From: Fistulifera solaris
Taxonomy: Eukaryota; Bacillariophyta; Bacillariophyceae; Naviculales; Stauroneidaceae
Direction: 5' to 3'
NCBI GenBank assembly: GCA_030295235.1
Contig: AP026124.1
Location: 2,046,001 to 2,110,000 of the forward strand
DNA: 64,000 nt
Shown here piece by piece: positions 29,429-39,107 of this stretch. Every line of letters begins with the position of its first letter. Position 1 is the first letter of the stretch. The notes beneath the pieces are model-generated. The model was not told the origin of the DNA. It made no database searches and worked only from the letters and a program-made list of their open reading frames with translations. A program made the translations under genes and the position numbers.

Positions 29429-31756
29429 CTACATTTTGTACTTCGCAGAACTTCTGGGCACTCTCTCTGTTACTGAAGTCTTCGCGGCAGCTTTTGAACC
29501 GCTAGCAACAGTCTCGTGCGCTTCTTGCTGAAGTCGTTTGAAAAATGTCGTACTGCTTGAATACTCGTTCGAATCCTGCTTTCCGGTCGTGACAGTGCCA
29601 CGAGATCGAGCCGCCTGAAGCTCTTCACGCATCTTTCGCTTCTCGTATGGATTATTGAGTCCCAAACCAGGTTGTAAACGAGAGATCAACTTCTCATCAG
29701 CCTCTTTCTGCTTACGGATCTTACGTCGAGCAGCTTTCTTAGAGGATCTCAACCGCTTACGTTCTTGTTGTTCAAGTTCTGAATCGGCGCGCAGTACACT
29801 ATCGCGACCATGCTTTCGGCCGTACACTTCTTCCGGTGCCACGCCACGGGCATCACTTACATGCAATGGAAGTACTTCCTCCATAGCGATTGCAGGTTTC
29901 GTGATAGTTCTCACTTCAGCCTCGTCCTCAATCGGCCGAGGAGCAAATTGATAGTTGGACAATGCATCGAGTTTACTGCACAAATTAGCGAACAACGCTT
30001 TCATTTCGTTAATTGCCTTTTCCTCCTCAGTCTCCTTCTCTGCGGCGTCGACATCATACCCGGTTGCCTTTTTCAAGTATTCGCGCTCGTAGAGCTCTCC
30101 TAAACTCAGTTTTGACTTCTCCTGACTAACCTCTGGGAGCTCACCCCGCTTTTTATGCCAGCCGACATCTGGGAGCTCTCTAGGGACGACGTCATCCCAA
30201 TCTTCTTCAAGTATTCGCTTCTTTATCATCTCTTCAATACTCGCCGTATGCTCTACGGTGACTATAGGAGCCATTTTTGTTGCAATCTCGAACTCTGGAG
30301 TAGAATCGAGAAGCGAATTAACTGGACGATCTGACGATGTAGTTTCACCTTTCATTTGCCATGGCTTTTCGGCAAGCATATCTTTCTCTAGCTGTTGAAT
30401 CTGTGCTTCAAGTTTCGAGGCAATTTTGGATTTCTTGTCTTTTCGCGGTATAATCGATTCAGCTTCGTCCTCCATTACTCCTCCCTCATCGTCACTTCCA
30501 TCACTTTCCTTTTCTCCATCCTCATCGTCGATATCCTCATCGTCTTCTTCGTTCCATTGTACTTTTCCCTTTTCAGACGCTGAGTTTCCAAACTCAAATT
30601 CATTCCAAGAATCGTCGTCATCATTTTTTCTCCTATTCTTATCGTTATGAGGTTTCCATTTATGAAAATATTTTTTATCAGGTTTGCCGAAGAAATCAGC
30701 GGCTGTCATGTTAATGACATCATCGTATTCATCGTCATCCTCGTCATCATCTTTGACGACATCATCGTACAAACCGTAGAGAGCTTCAACTTCATCATCT
30801 TCGCGATAATTCTTTCTTCTTTGCAAAGTTGTCTTTTGAAACAAGCCCGCACCAACATCAACATCTTCTTCGCTATCTTCCTCATCGCTATCATTATCTT
30901 TGGATTCCTCGCCGAAATCACCATCTCGTTGCTTTTGATGAAAAGTCCTTTTGTCAATATCTTCCGTTGTGCTTTCTGGGCGCTCTTCTCCATACGCTGA
31001 GTCGGGAAGATAGCCTTCTTCATCATCCGCGAATCCTTCCATTTCATTTATATCAAAGAACCCATTGTTAAGCTCTTCGGCTGCAGGATCTACTAACTCA
31101 GGCTCATCGTAATCGGCATCGGACTTGTTACTTGGATGTTCTCTCTGATTGACACCTTCAATACTTTCTTCGTCCTCCTCATCATCATCGTCGTCCATGT
31201 CATTCATCGCACGCTCCATTCGCTCTCGCATCCTTCTTGCTTCATCATCTTTCGGTTCATCTTCATCGTTATCTTCGTCCTCGGACGTTTGTTCTTCGTC
31301 GTCCTGCAATGGCTCCTCCTCGTCGAGTTCAGATGACGAGTCGACTTCGTCCGAGTCCATATCTTCCAATAACCGAACAGACTTGGGTCCAGATTGCTTA
31401 TTTGTCGCCTTTGAAACACGTTTAATGGCCTGCTTTAGAAGAGTCTGCAGGGCGACGTTCTGTAAATCCACTTGTCCCCATAGGGTTTCGGTATCGACTT
31501 TTTCTTCTTCGTCACCCATGTAAAGTTCATCCAAACCAGACAAGCCAGACTCAGTTTCTTTACCGATCGATTGATAAATCTTTGACAATACTTCGATTCG
31601 GCGGAATAACTGATCCGCTGTTTGTATCAAAAGAGCGAATTGCGTAGAAGCACGCTCTTGCGAGTTGTTGTAAAGAAGTGAAAACGCAGCATCTTCCGGT
31701 TTTGACAGTAGAGCGACAAAATCACGTGTCGATTGCAACTCGTTCTGATCAGACAT
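29429..31756 (-). CDS. MPP10: MPP10, U3 snoRNP / SSU processome protein
   Basis: 775 residues, one intact exon. Layout and motifs are those of Mpp10: an N-terminal helical part, long acidic tracts (residues ~130-430), FFDINEMEGFADDEE, MTAADFFGKP, WNEFEFGN, SKLEAQIQQLEKDMLAEKPWQMKGE, then the conserved C-terminal core IEEMIKKRILEEDWDDVVP, KSKLSLGELYEREYLKKATG, ALFANLCSKLDALSNYQFAPRP and PEEVYGRKHGRDSVLRAD. Mpp10 with Imp3/Imp4 is needed for pre-18S rRNA cleavage. The runs of Asp/Glu codons create long Ser-rich plus-strand frames across 30.3-31.5 kb that are shadows. The stop is 35 bases from the stop of the convergent oxidoreductase gene. Confidence 0.93.
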   Translation of the reverse strand: MSDQNELQSTRDFVALLSKPEDAAFSLLYNNSQERASTQFALLIQTADQLFRRIEVLSKIYQSIGKETESGLSGLDELYMGDEEEKVDTETLWGQVDLQNVALQTLLKQAIKRVSKATNKQSGPKSVRLLEDMDSDEVDSSSELDEEEPLQDDEEQTSEDEDNDEDEPKDDEARRMRERMERAMNDMDDDDDEEDEESIEGVNQREHPSNKSDADYDEPELVDPAAEELNNGFFDINEMEGFADDEEGYLPDSAYGEERPESTTEDIDKRTFHQKQRDGDFGEESKDNDSDEEDSEEDVDVGAGLFQKTTLQRRKNYREDDEVEALYGLYDDVVKDDDEDDDEYDDVINMTAADFFGKPDKKYFHKWKPHNDKNRRKNDDDDSWNEFEFGNSASEKGKVQWNEEDDEDIDDEDGEKESDGSDDEGGVMEDEAESIIPRKDKKSKIASKLEAQIQQLEKDMLAEKPWQMKGETTSSDRPVNSLLDSTPEFEIATKMAPIVTVEHTASIEEMIKKRILEEDWDDVVPRELPDVGWHKKRGELPEVSQEKSKLSLGELYEREYLKKATGYDVDAAEKETEEEKAINEMKALFANLCSKLDALSNYQFAPRPIEDEAEVRTITKPAIAMEEVLPLHVSDARGVAPEEVYGRKHGRDSVLRADSELEQQERKRLRSSKKAARRKIRKQKEADEKLISRLQPGLGLNNPYEKRKMREELQAARSRGTVTTGKQDSNEYSSSTTFFKRLQQEAHETVASGSKAAAKTSVTERVPRSSAKYKM

Positions 31757-32186
31757 GGTTGTTGTGTTGTTTGTGCGGCTGATAGGTTGATAGGTTGATC
31801 AAAAGCACTAAGGCAACTTGCTCTCATCTATTATGATCTGTGCGTGCATTATTTGTTGATGCTTTTACGTTTTTCTTCGTTGGGTCACGGTTTGTTTTAT
31901 TCGTGGATGATGGTTGGCTAATAGGCATAGGCCGCTATGGCGTCGAATCCGGTTGACTTACTGACGCGCTGAAAGGTTTCGCTCTTCGCTCCATACCAAT
32001 ACCAGGTACAGGTACATCTTTTTGCGCAAACGAGCTCAAACCTTTGAAGGTAAAGCTATAAGTCGATCGCGAGGCTATCAACTACAGAAGCTGCTGCTAG
32101 GAACAAATATTGAACAACAACATAGCGCTTATTTATAGTGTTATGAACAAAAAGAACTCTTATGTGGACGGAGCCATCGGTGATGT
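31757..32186. other. Intergenic region upstream of MPP10
   Basis: 430 bases. A TACCAGGTACAGGTAC cluster lies at 32000-32013. Otherwise nothing recognised. Confidence 0.35.
32000..32008. promoter_or_regulatory. TACCAGGTA intergenic motif
   Basis: Exact 9-mer followed by CAGGTAC, about 245 bases upstream of the MPP10 ATG on the other strand. Confidence 0.35.
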
Positions 32187-33905
32187 TTAAAACTCAGCGG
32201 CACGTCGCAGATACTTCCAGATTTCATTTCTCCCTAACTTTGTTTGGGCGGAGGATAGAATCACAGGAGCTTTCGCGACGCCATTTTCTTCCATGGTCTT
32301 TTGAACTTTCTTCATCACATCCCTGGATACCTTTCCTGTGTTTGTCGCCGCAGCACCCTTGACATTCTTGTCCGCCTTGGTCAAAACTATAACATAATGT
32401 ACATGTGGCGGTTTGTCCACACTAATTTGTTTCATAATGGCTGCATCTTCATCCGTAGGTCCATGTCGAGCGTCAACTAGATGGAAAAGCACCCGCAAGT
32501 TCGGACGTTCTGTGATATACAAGTGCATGAACGCTTTCCATTTCTGCTTTTGAGAGTCGGGGACTTTGGCATAACCAAAACCCGGCAAATCCACCATGTA
32601 GAACGAATCAGCGTCTTTTTCGCCTTCCACCAAGTCACCGTACTTGATCTCTTTCTCGACGCCAGCTTTATCATTCACGGCAAAAAGTTAAACTGCTGCG
32701 TTTTCCCCGGTCGTTTGCTGACAAAGGCGAGAGACTTTCGATTTGTCACCATATTCACCAAGCTCGATTTGCCCACATTTGAACGTCCAATAAAAGCCAC
32801 TTCTCCCCTGTCGGCAGGTGGGCACTTTTGCATGTCAACGGCACCCGTGACGAAAACGACACGACGGATCAAAGCGTTGGATAGCTGCTCGTAAACAGTA
32901 TCCGAATTCATCGGAGGAAAGGCGTTGATGGCATTCAATACCGCATAAACGAGATTGCACGGCATAAAATCAATTTCGACGCCGACACAAGGTTGTACCG
33001 ATCCATCCCTTCGTCCTGCCTCGCATTGAGCCGCACCCTTTAGTATACGACTCCACGGAATACCAATTTCCTCATCTGTCATACCGGCTTGCACCACCAT
33101 CGGTCCCATTTCAACTAATTTCCGGCACCCCAGGACAGCAAGGGAAGGTTCATTTTCAAAGAAATGCCGGGAAGCGAACGATGCCAGGGACAGTGCCCGA
33201 TGTTTCAATACATCACGGACGGCCGGCTGGTCAATCTCATCGGCGGTGGGCAGCGGCAATTCATCGTCCAATAAAAATTGAGCATCCGACACATTATGAA
33301 CACGCAACAAACCGCGGACGATTGCCGCTGATTCCAAGGGCAAGATCGATTGTCGGTGATGTCGATAGCGTTCCTCCAAGGCCAAGCGCGCCAAACGGTG
33401 ATTGTTCATGTGCAGGGCCGCCACGGCCAGTCTCGCTAACAGAGAACCTCGATATCCGTAGGCATATGTCTCATCCGTCTGTTCCAGTAAAAATCGTTCA
33501 ATGGTCGCCAAGTCTTGCGCGTCGTGCCGATTTTGTGCCCGTTTGATAAGCTCGTATCACATCGTCCGGAGTGGACGATGCCGTCAGAGCGCGAATGGCT
33601 TGAGAATTCAGTTCATATGTTGTACTATTCTTGATGGGTTGTTTACTCTCTGCATACTTTTGTTTTCTTCTTTGATTGTTGGACTTTGACGCGTCATCAT
33701 TATTCTTTTGCTTCTTTTGTCGTTCGAGGGCTTTTCGTTCCGGTCGAGTGAGTTTGTTGCTACCGCTGCTGGAAGTGACTTGGAGTATTGATTGCCTTGA
33801 TAGGCGATGATGAGGTGCAAATGCGCGACAATTTGTGCATAGAATAAGAAGGATCCAGGTGACAAGCAGATAGCATCGAAGGGTGCTTCGACAGACCGTA
33901 TTCAT
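32187..33905 (-). CDS. Plastid EngB/YihA-type ribosome-assembly GTPase
   Basis: The N-terminus is a textbook diatom plastid presequence: hydrophobic core [11 protein letters not shown] then CRA^[11 protein letters not shown] helical region of ~250 residues follows, then the EngB GTPase: G1 [12 protein letters not shown], the EngB-specific [12 protein letters not shown] (G2), G3 [24 protein letters not shown]4 TKAD and a terminal [13 protein letters not shown] with the G5 SS(A). EngB acts in large-subunit ribosome assembly; here it probably serves plastid ribosomes. The ~250-residue N-terminal extension ([18 protein letters not shown]..., possibly PPR/TPR-like helices) is much larger than in bacteria. 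Frame breaks: one T short in the T run near 32682 ([12 protein letters not shown]) and one A extra near 33540. Confidence 0.82.
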
Positions 33906-34248
33906 GGGTAATATTTGAAGGTAGCACCGGCCAGCGAAAGCTGTATTGCTGCGTTCGATAAGCTAATGAAGGTCTAGTTCGGTGCTTTGATTGTGAGGCC
34001 ACTGATAAGCACGAGCGACGACCTAATGGGCATGACTTTCAAGACATGTGAGAAACAGAAACAGAAAGCCAAAAGCAACTTGAACCATTATTTTTTTCCT
34101 TGCGATGATGAACGGTGACAGCGTCGTGTCACATGGAGTAGAACTCTCTACTTTAGAGATCACTGTCATCTCACTCACGTCCAGTTGTGACGGACGCCGG
34201 AGAGGCGGATAAGTGCGATGCCATTGATTAGGGACGAAGATGATTACT

Positions 34249-34330
34249 GGGAACGGCGTTAAAATTCTGCCTCGTCGTAGACGCTACGTAGAATCTTGTA
34301 CTGGGAGGCAGAATTTTAACGTCCTTCCCT
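34249..34330 (+). repeat. Hairpin/MITE-like element, copy 1
   Basis: About 25-bp terminal inverted repeats share the core CGTTAAAATTCTGCCTC (left) and its complement GAGGCAGAATTTTAACG (right), around a ~30-base centre containing TAGACGCTACGTAGAATC. Two further copies lie at 38773-38934 in inverted orientation of the centre. Too small to encode anything; it would fold into a long stem. Confidence 0.7.
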
Positions 34331-34489
34331 GGACTCGATCACACGTAGTAATTTTTAAATAGACTTCCACATATTCCAACAAGACGTACGCTCATAGCTC
34401 CATGAGAAAAGTTCTTAAAGGATCAGATGTAAAATGTAAACGAAGAAAGCTAGACCATCTCATGGAGAGAGTATAAGAGAATTTTGATT

Positions 34490-34511
34490 CATGACTGAAA
34501 ATCAGTCGTGG
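34490..34511. repeat. GACTG/CAGTC inverted repeat
   Basis: CATGACTGAAAATCAGTCGTGG: arms CATGACTGA / TCAGTCGTG with a 4-base AAAA-type loop. Confidence 0.45.
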
Positions 34512-35077
34512 TGTCGTCGAATTCACACTTTGGGCTATAGTAATTAGGAACACCTTAATGAGCAATGAATTTCGACATACCACGAAAGGCGATGTGGGTG
34601 AAAATTCATTCCGACAGCGTTATCATTCAAAAAAAACATTGATTTTAAATATTAATGTTATTAATCCTTCGTCAAAGACAGCATTAAATACGTTGCAATT
34701 CCTTTTTGGAATGCCAGCGATCGTTCCCGGGACTGAAAACCAATTGAGTCGGACCCGTCAACCACCAACACCTTATAAGATAGTTAGTACTTGTAGTTAT
34801 TTTTTTCTTGGGAAGAAATCAAAGTAATTTATTCGAATTATTTGAACGACAACATCAACAACACGATCAATGGTACGCCAAAAATAGGATGAACTGATGT
34901 CTCGTTAAACCTTGGTCAAAGACAATGCCAATGAAGATGTTGTTCATCTGCGAGTAATCGGATTTTAGTTTTAGACAAGACTACATTTTAGTGGATAGTA
35001 AACGCCCATCAGGGTTCTTTCGGCAACGGAGAACCATTCAGAGAACCAAATGTTCATCAAATAATATTGTTCCATCA

Positions 35078-36706
35078 TGAAAGATCAAAATGCAGAGAAT
35101 ACATCGTCGTTTGTCCTGTATTCACTCGATCAATTTCAAGTTTCCATATCCGATGAGGTGAAGAGCATTTGACGCGTCCGCTGCAGAATTTGTATGCGAT
35201 CCACGAAGAGGCCGTCGAACATTTTCAACGAATGATGGATGCCATGAAACGACCTCCGTTACAATCGGTTTGTCGTGTGAATTTGATACAGTCTTCTCGA
35301 GACCAAGTTATGGAAGGAATACGAGAAAGTCTTCAAAATGGATCGTATCACGCGGTGGTGATCCAGAACAGATGAAAGTTCGAGTGCGACCACACCCTCA
35401 GCTACACGATACCATTGTTGTAGATGTCATCCCCAAAGACACCAGCGCTACTCTTGGCAAATTAATTATGCCCCCAAATCACACTGATATGACACTCTTT
35501 CCTCATTGGCCGACGCGAGAACAACTGGGTTGGCCCATGTCACATAGAGCCATTTTGTGCGATCGACTGTGTGGAGAAGCCGTGTTGCGAGGATCGGATA
35601 TCTTTGTCCGCGGGATACTGATGGCCGATGCCGGAATTGTGACAGGAGAAGTCGTGGCAGTGTATGCACATCTTGGGGATGTCCGGAAAATTGCGCGTGG
35701 GAGAAAAATGGAGGAATATCGAGGCGAATGTCTATTTTTGGGATTGGGGACGGCCTGTTGTTCTCGTGTCGACATGTTTCGTTTGGAATCGGGACTGGGC
35801 GTTACCATGTCTCCTTTTCCGTGGGATCGGGCCGGACCGAGCATGCCACCCTTGTCGGGGATTTTACCGCATGTCATGATGCCGCAGAATTTGCCTTCCA
35901 TAGTGGTCACGCATGCTCTGCAACCCGAACAAAACGATACAATCCTTGATATGTGTTCCGCACCAGGTGGCAAATCCTTGCACTTGGCGAGCTGGACGAA
36001 AGATCAAGCAACCATTGTGGCCTGCGATAGGAGCCGTAGTAAAATGATTGCGGCTGATGAAACATTTCGACAGGCCGGTGCAACTTGTATAACTCCCCCT
36101 GGCGCTTGACACAACATCGTGCGTCCTCCAACTATCGCAAGATGTTGAAAGAAAAACCGTTCAACAGGTAAGTTAAAATTAGTAGTCGATCGTAGAGAAG
36201 GTGTTATTGTCATCTCTGACTTTTCAGTCCCAATCATTATTCAGATCCTTTCCTCCGCCAAGCCATCGACGAAAGACTCTCTTCTGCATGTGAAAGGATT
36301 TTACCCCGGATCGTTTGATCGAATACTGTTGGATCCCCCGTGTAGTGCACTGAGGTTGCGACCCAAACTAGAGGTTCCCCTTCAAACGGTTCAGGACCTG
36401 GAGTCTTACGCAAAGTATCAGCGACGATTTATCCAACAAGCTGTAGCTTTATTAAAACCTGGAGGAATTATGACGTATAGTACATGCACGTTCCACACTA
36501 TGGAAAATGAAGAAATGGTTGCTTACATTTTAAGCAAATACACGCAGATGAAATTGATGCCGATTGATCTCGATATCGGACTCCCGGGTCTTCCTGGTTT
36601 GGGTTTAAATGAAGTCCAGCGACATAGTGTGAGACGCTTTGATCCATCGGACGCGCAAGATACCATTGGTTTCTTTGTTGCAAAATTTCAGAAAAGAAAA
36701 GACTAA
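35078..36706 (+). CDS. NSUN6-like tRNA/RNA cytosine-5 methyltransferase
   Basis: Order of parts matches animal NSUN6: an N-terminal helical region (EEHLTRPLQNLYAIHEEA, CRVNLIQSSRDQV), a PUA domain (ILCDRLCGEAVLRGSDIFVRGI, GEVVAVYAHLGD, FLGLGTAC), then the RsmB-type methyltransferase: MPQNLPSIVVTHAL, ILDMCSAPGGKSLHLA (SAM binding), FDRILLDPPCSALRLRP, LLKPGGIMTYSTCTFHTMENEE with the catalytic Cys, and DTIGFFVAKF. NSUN6 methylates tRNA C72 and some mRNAs. One intron, 36168-36227, 60 nt. Start at 35078 (MKDQNAENTSS). Frame breaks: one base short near 35158, 35366 and 36100 (C run), one A extra near 36296. All conserved blocks are present, so function seems retained. Confidence 0.82.
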
Positions 36707-36749
36707 TAACAAAGATTTTATTTTTCAGAAAATAGGCAAGTTACACGTA

Positions 36750-38534
36750 TCACTTCTCCCACCAATTAAATCCACTACTTGCTTGGCCTTGGCCTCCATA
36801 ACCATAGTACGCAGAAGGATCCCAGCTGCTAGTCTCTTCTCCGGGTCGAACTTGTTGTGCCTGCTGTTGATGCCCGTGTTGGTATGAAGCCTGCGCACCA
36901 CCGTAAGGAGGTTGTGCCGCCGGCTGTGCTCCGTAATAACTTTGATTCACTGCGGGAACTGGGGGCGGTGGAAGCGTTACTTGCTGTGGTGGCGGCGGCA
37001 GGTGTCCGGCAGGAGCCATGGATGGCGGTGGCGGCGGGGAAGCTGTTCGAATGGTGGAGGAGGTGGACTAGCAGCAGTATTTCCACCAGCAGTCACTGGG
37101 TTTGTTGTCGGATGCGGCAAGCCGGAAGGAGGCTGTGCAGTCGGCTCGTTCGCTTTCTTCCCATCAAGTTCCGCCATGAAAGACAAATATTCCGAGTCAA
37201 TTTGCTGCTGCTCTTGTGGATTGGATGGATCAACGATAGAGGGTTGGCGAGTACAATCCCTCGTTGGATGGCTTGTGTCCCCGCAGATGGCACACTTCAC
37301 TAAAGGTCGATTGTTGTTCATCGCGAATCGCTTCGGACATTCAAAAGCTCGATGTCCTTTCTCTCCACAAATGTCACAGAACTCATCCTCTTTAAGCGTT
37401 CCGTTGAGTAGAGCAAGTTCGCGAAGCTGTTGCTGTTTGTGAACATTCTTCTCGTCATCAATGACAACCAGCATTTGCTCAATCATATCCGTTGCGGCAT
37501 CGACAGCACGCTGATCATCGCCAGTAATCACAACATGAAGCGGCTCGTTGTCCCCCTCCATCACCTTTCCATCTCGACGTCCTCGCGCTCCCTCCTTGAC
37601 GGACCCTTTTCCACGAATGGCAATTTTGCAGCCCGTTTTCGCTTCCAACTCCTTCTGTGTCTTACCGCGAGGCCCGATAATCAGGCCAATAAAGTTATAG
37701 TTCGGGTGTTTCTCAATGGGAATAGGAACTTTATTAACACGCTTGCGCACCAATAAATGGCTCATCGTTTTTCTGGCTTGAACGTTAGGATTCAAATTCA
37801 TGATCCGCTCTAGAATATCTTGGCGTTCTGCACTATAACGTTCTCTCCATCTTACTGCGCGTGTGTTTTTACGCATACCATCGGGCCCGTAGACTGTAAT
37901 GAGAAAGAAAAAGAAGAGCAAAGCGTTGAGACGATTCTATAGTCTTCAGTGAAAATGAGCGTTATCCAATGAGATACTTACTTGGCGGAGGAGACGGCGA
38001 GCGCTCCCGATGACCCCGCGGTAAGGCGTCCACTCGAGCCGCTTCTCGCTCCAAGCTCTCTAATTTATCATTGATATCGCGCAATTGGGCCTGAAGATGC
38101 CTCATCTGCTCTTGCTTGTCGGGAGGCAAATTCAAGGGCATGTTGACGCCGGGCAGGACAAGTTGAGGAACAATCGGAGCGACAGGTGGCGGAGGCAAAT
38201 TCGTTCCGTTATTATTGTCTCCCCAGCGCGATCTTCGTTTCGAAGGATCATCATCGTTGCTGTTGTTATTGTTGGCGGATCCCCAACGCGATTTGCGTTT
38301 GCGGGGTACTTCAGATCCTTCGGATTGCTGCTGATGCTTCAAATATTCCTTTCTAGCTTCCTTCCAACCACGCCAGTTCAAAACTTCTTTCCATAAACCA
38401 GGGTACTCGCCGTACTTTTCTTTCAGTTCCTTTGCCGCGGATGATTGACCCTCATTGTACCACGTCTTCATCGCGACGTGTTCACGTCGAACCGTGTCGA
38501 CAAATTCGGCTGCGGACTCGCTGTCTTGACCCAT
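36750..38534 (-). CDS. Splicing factor 1 / branch-point-binding protein
   Basis: Exon 1 38534-37982, intron 37894-37981 (88 nt, GTAAGT...TTACAG), exon 2 to 36750. SRWG repeats and a short helix precede PSPPP-IYGPDGMRKNTRAVRWRERY (the SF1 helix-hairpin motif), then the KH-QUA2 domain: VPIPIEKHPNYNFIGLIIG, PRGKTQKELEAKTGCKIAIRG, EPLHVVITGDD. Two CCHC zinc knuckles follow (CDICGEKGHRAFEC and CAICGDTSHPTRDC), then a Pro/Gln/Gly-rich tail ending SSGFNWWEK. SF1/BBP recognises the intron branch point. The N-terminal ~190 residues with GLW.EVLNWRGWKEARK and RS/SRWG motifs are longer than in yeast. One C is missing in a C-run near 37040, within the Pro-rich tail, putting the last ~90 residues in another frame. 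Confidence 0.9.
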
Positions 38535-38772
38535 TTTAAGATTTTCCGCCTATTAGAGGTAGTAAACTTTAACCTCAAATTACAAAGTACCAAGACTGGT
38601 TGCCACACACTATTCGTATTGATATGTTTGTTACGAATTTGATTTTGTTTGCCATCTTCGCATGTTGCGGCGGCTGTCGAATCAATCCGTACAACAAGAC
38701 CGCAAACGAAGCGCAACAACGTAGCGCAACCAATTGCCGACGGTAAACGGATAGACGTTGGTCGTAGAGGCC

Positions 38773-38856
38773 GGGGAAGGACGTTAAGATTCTGCCTCTC
38801 AGTACAAGATTCTACGTAGCGTCTACGACGAGGCAGAATTTTAACGCCGTTACCGG
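38773..38856 (-). repeat. Hairpin/MITE-like element, copy 2
   Basis: Reverse orientation relative to the copy at 34249: GGACGTTAAGATTCTGCCTC arm, centre CAGTACAAGATTCTACGTAG, then GAGGCAGAATTTTAACG arm. Differs from copy 1 by few bases. Confidence 0.7.
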
Positions 38857-38934
38857 GAAGGTTAAAATTCTGCCTCCCGGTACAATATTCTACGTAGCGT
38901 CTACGAGGAGGCAGAATTTTAACGCCGTTCCCGG
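38855..38934 (-). repeat. Hairpin/MITE-like element, copy 3
   Basis: Directly abuts copy 2 in the same orientation. Centre CGGTACAATATTCTACGTAG and slightly shorter left arm; ends ...TTAACGCCGTTCCCGG. Confidence 0.7.
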
Positions 38935-39107
38935 AGGGATGCACGTAGCGGTAGCGGAGTCGTCAAACACACGACCTCGCTTGAGAGTCAAGATGATGCC
39001 AGTCGACTATATTTATTATCTTTCTCTGTTCGTACTGGAACTATTTAAGCCATAACTTAGACTTACAATTAATCGAAAGAACAAGCTTTAATTCAACAAT
39101 CAGCAAG

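Larger units (their letters stand above)
33906..35077. other. Long divergent intergenic region with hairpin element
   Basis: 1.17 kb between EngB (-) and NSUN6 (+). Holds an ~82-bp hairpin element at 34249-34330 and a GACTG/CAGTC inverted repeat at 34490-34511. No coding region is supported; the 89-codon frame at 34558-34827 is AT-rich and featureless. Confidence 0.5.
38535..39107. other. Intergenic region with two tandem hairpin elements
   Basis: 573 bases between two minus-strand genes, with two adjoining copies of the hairpin element at 38773-38934. A 158-codon minus-strand frame across them is only the translation of the repeat and is not called. Confidence 0.5.

Noticed and set aside
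30395-31523. Ser/Phe-rich plus-strand frames opposite MPP10
   Set aside because: Antisense of Asp/Glu codon runs in MPP10; typical shadow frames.
38468-38944. 158-codon minus-strand frame with NGVKILPRRRRYVE repeats
   Set aside because: It is the translation of the two hairpin repeats and the start of SF1 in another frame.
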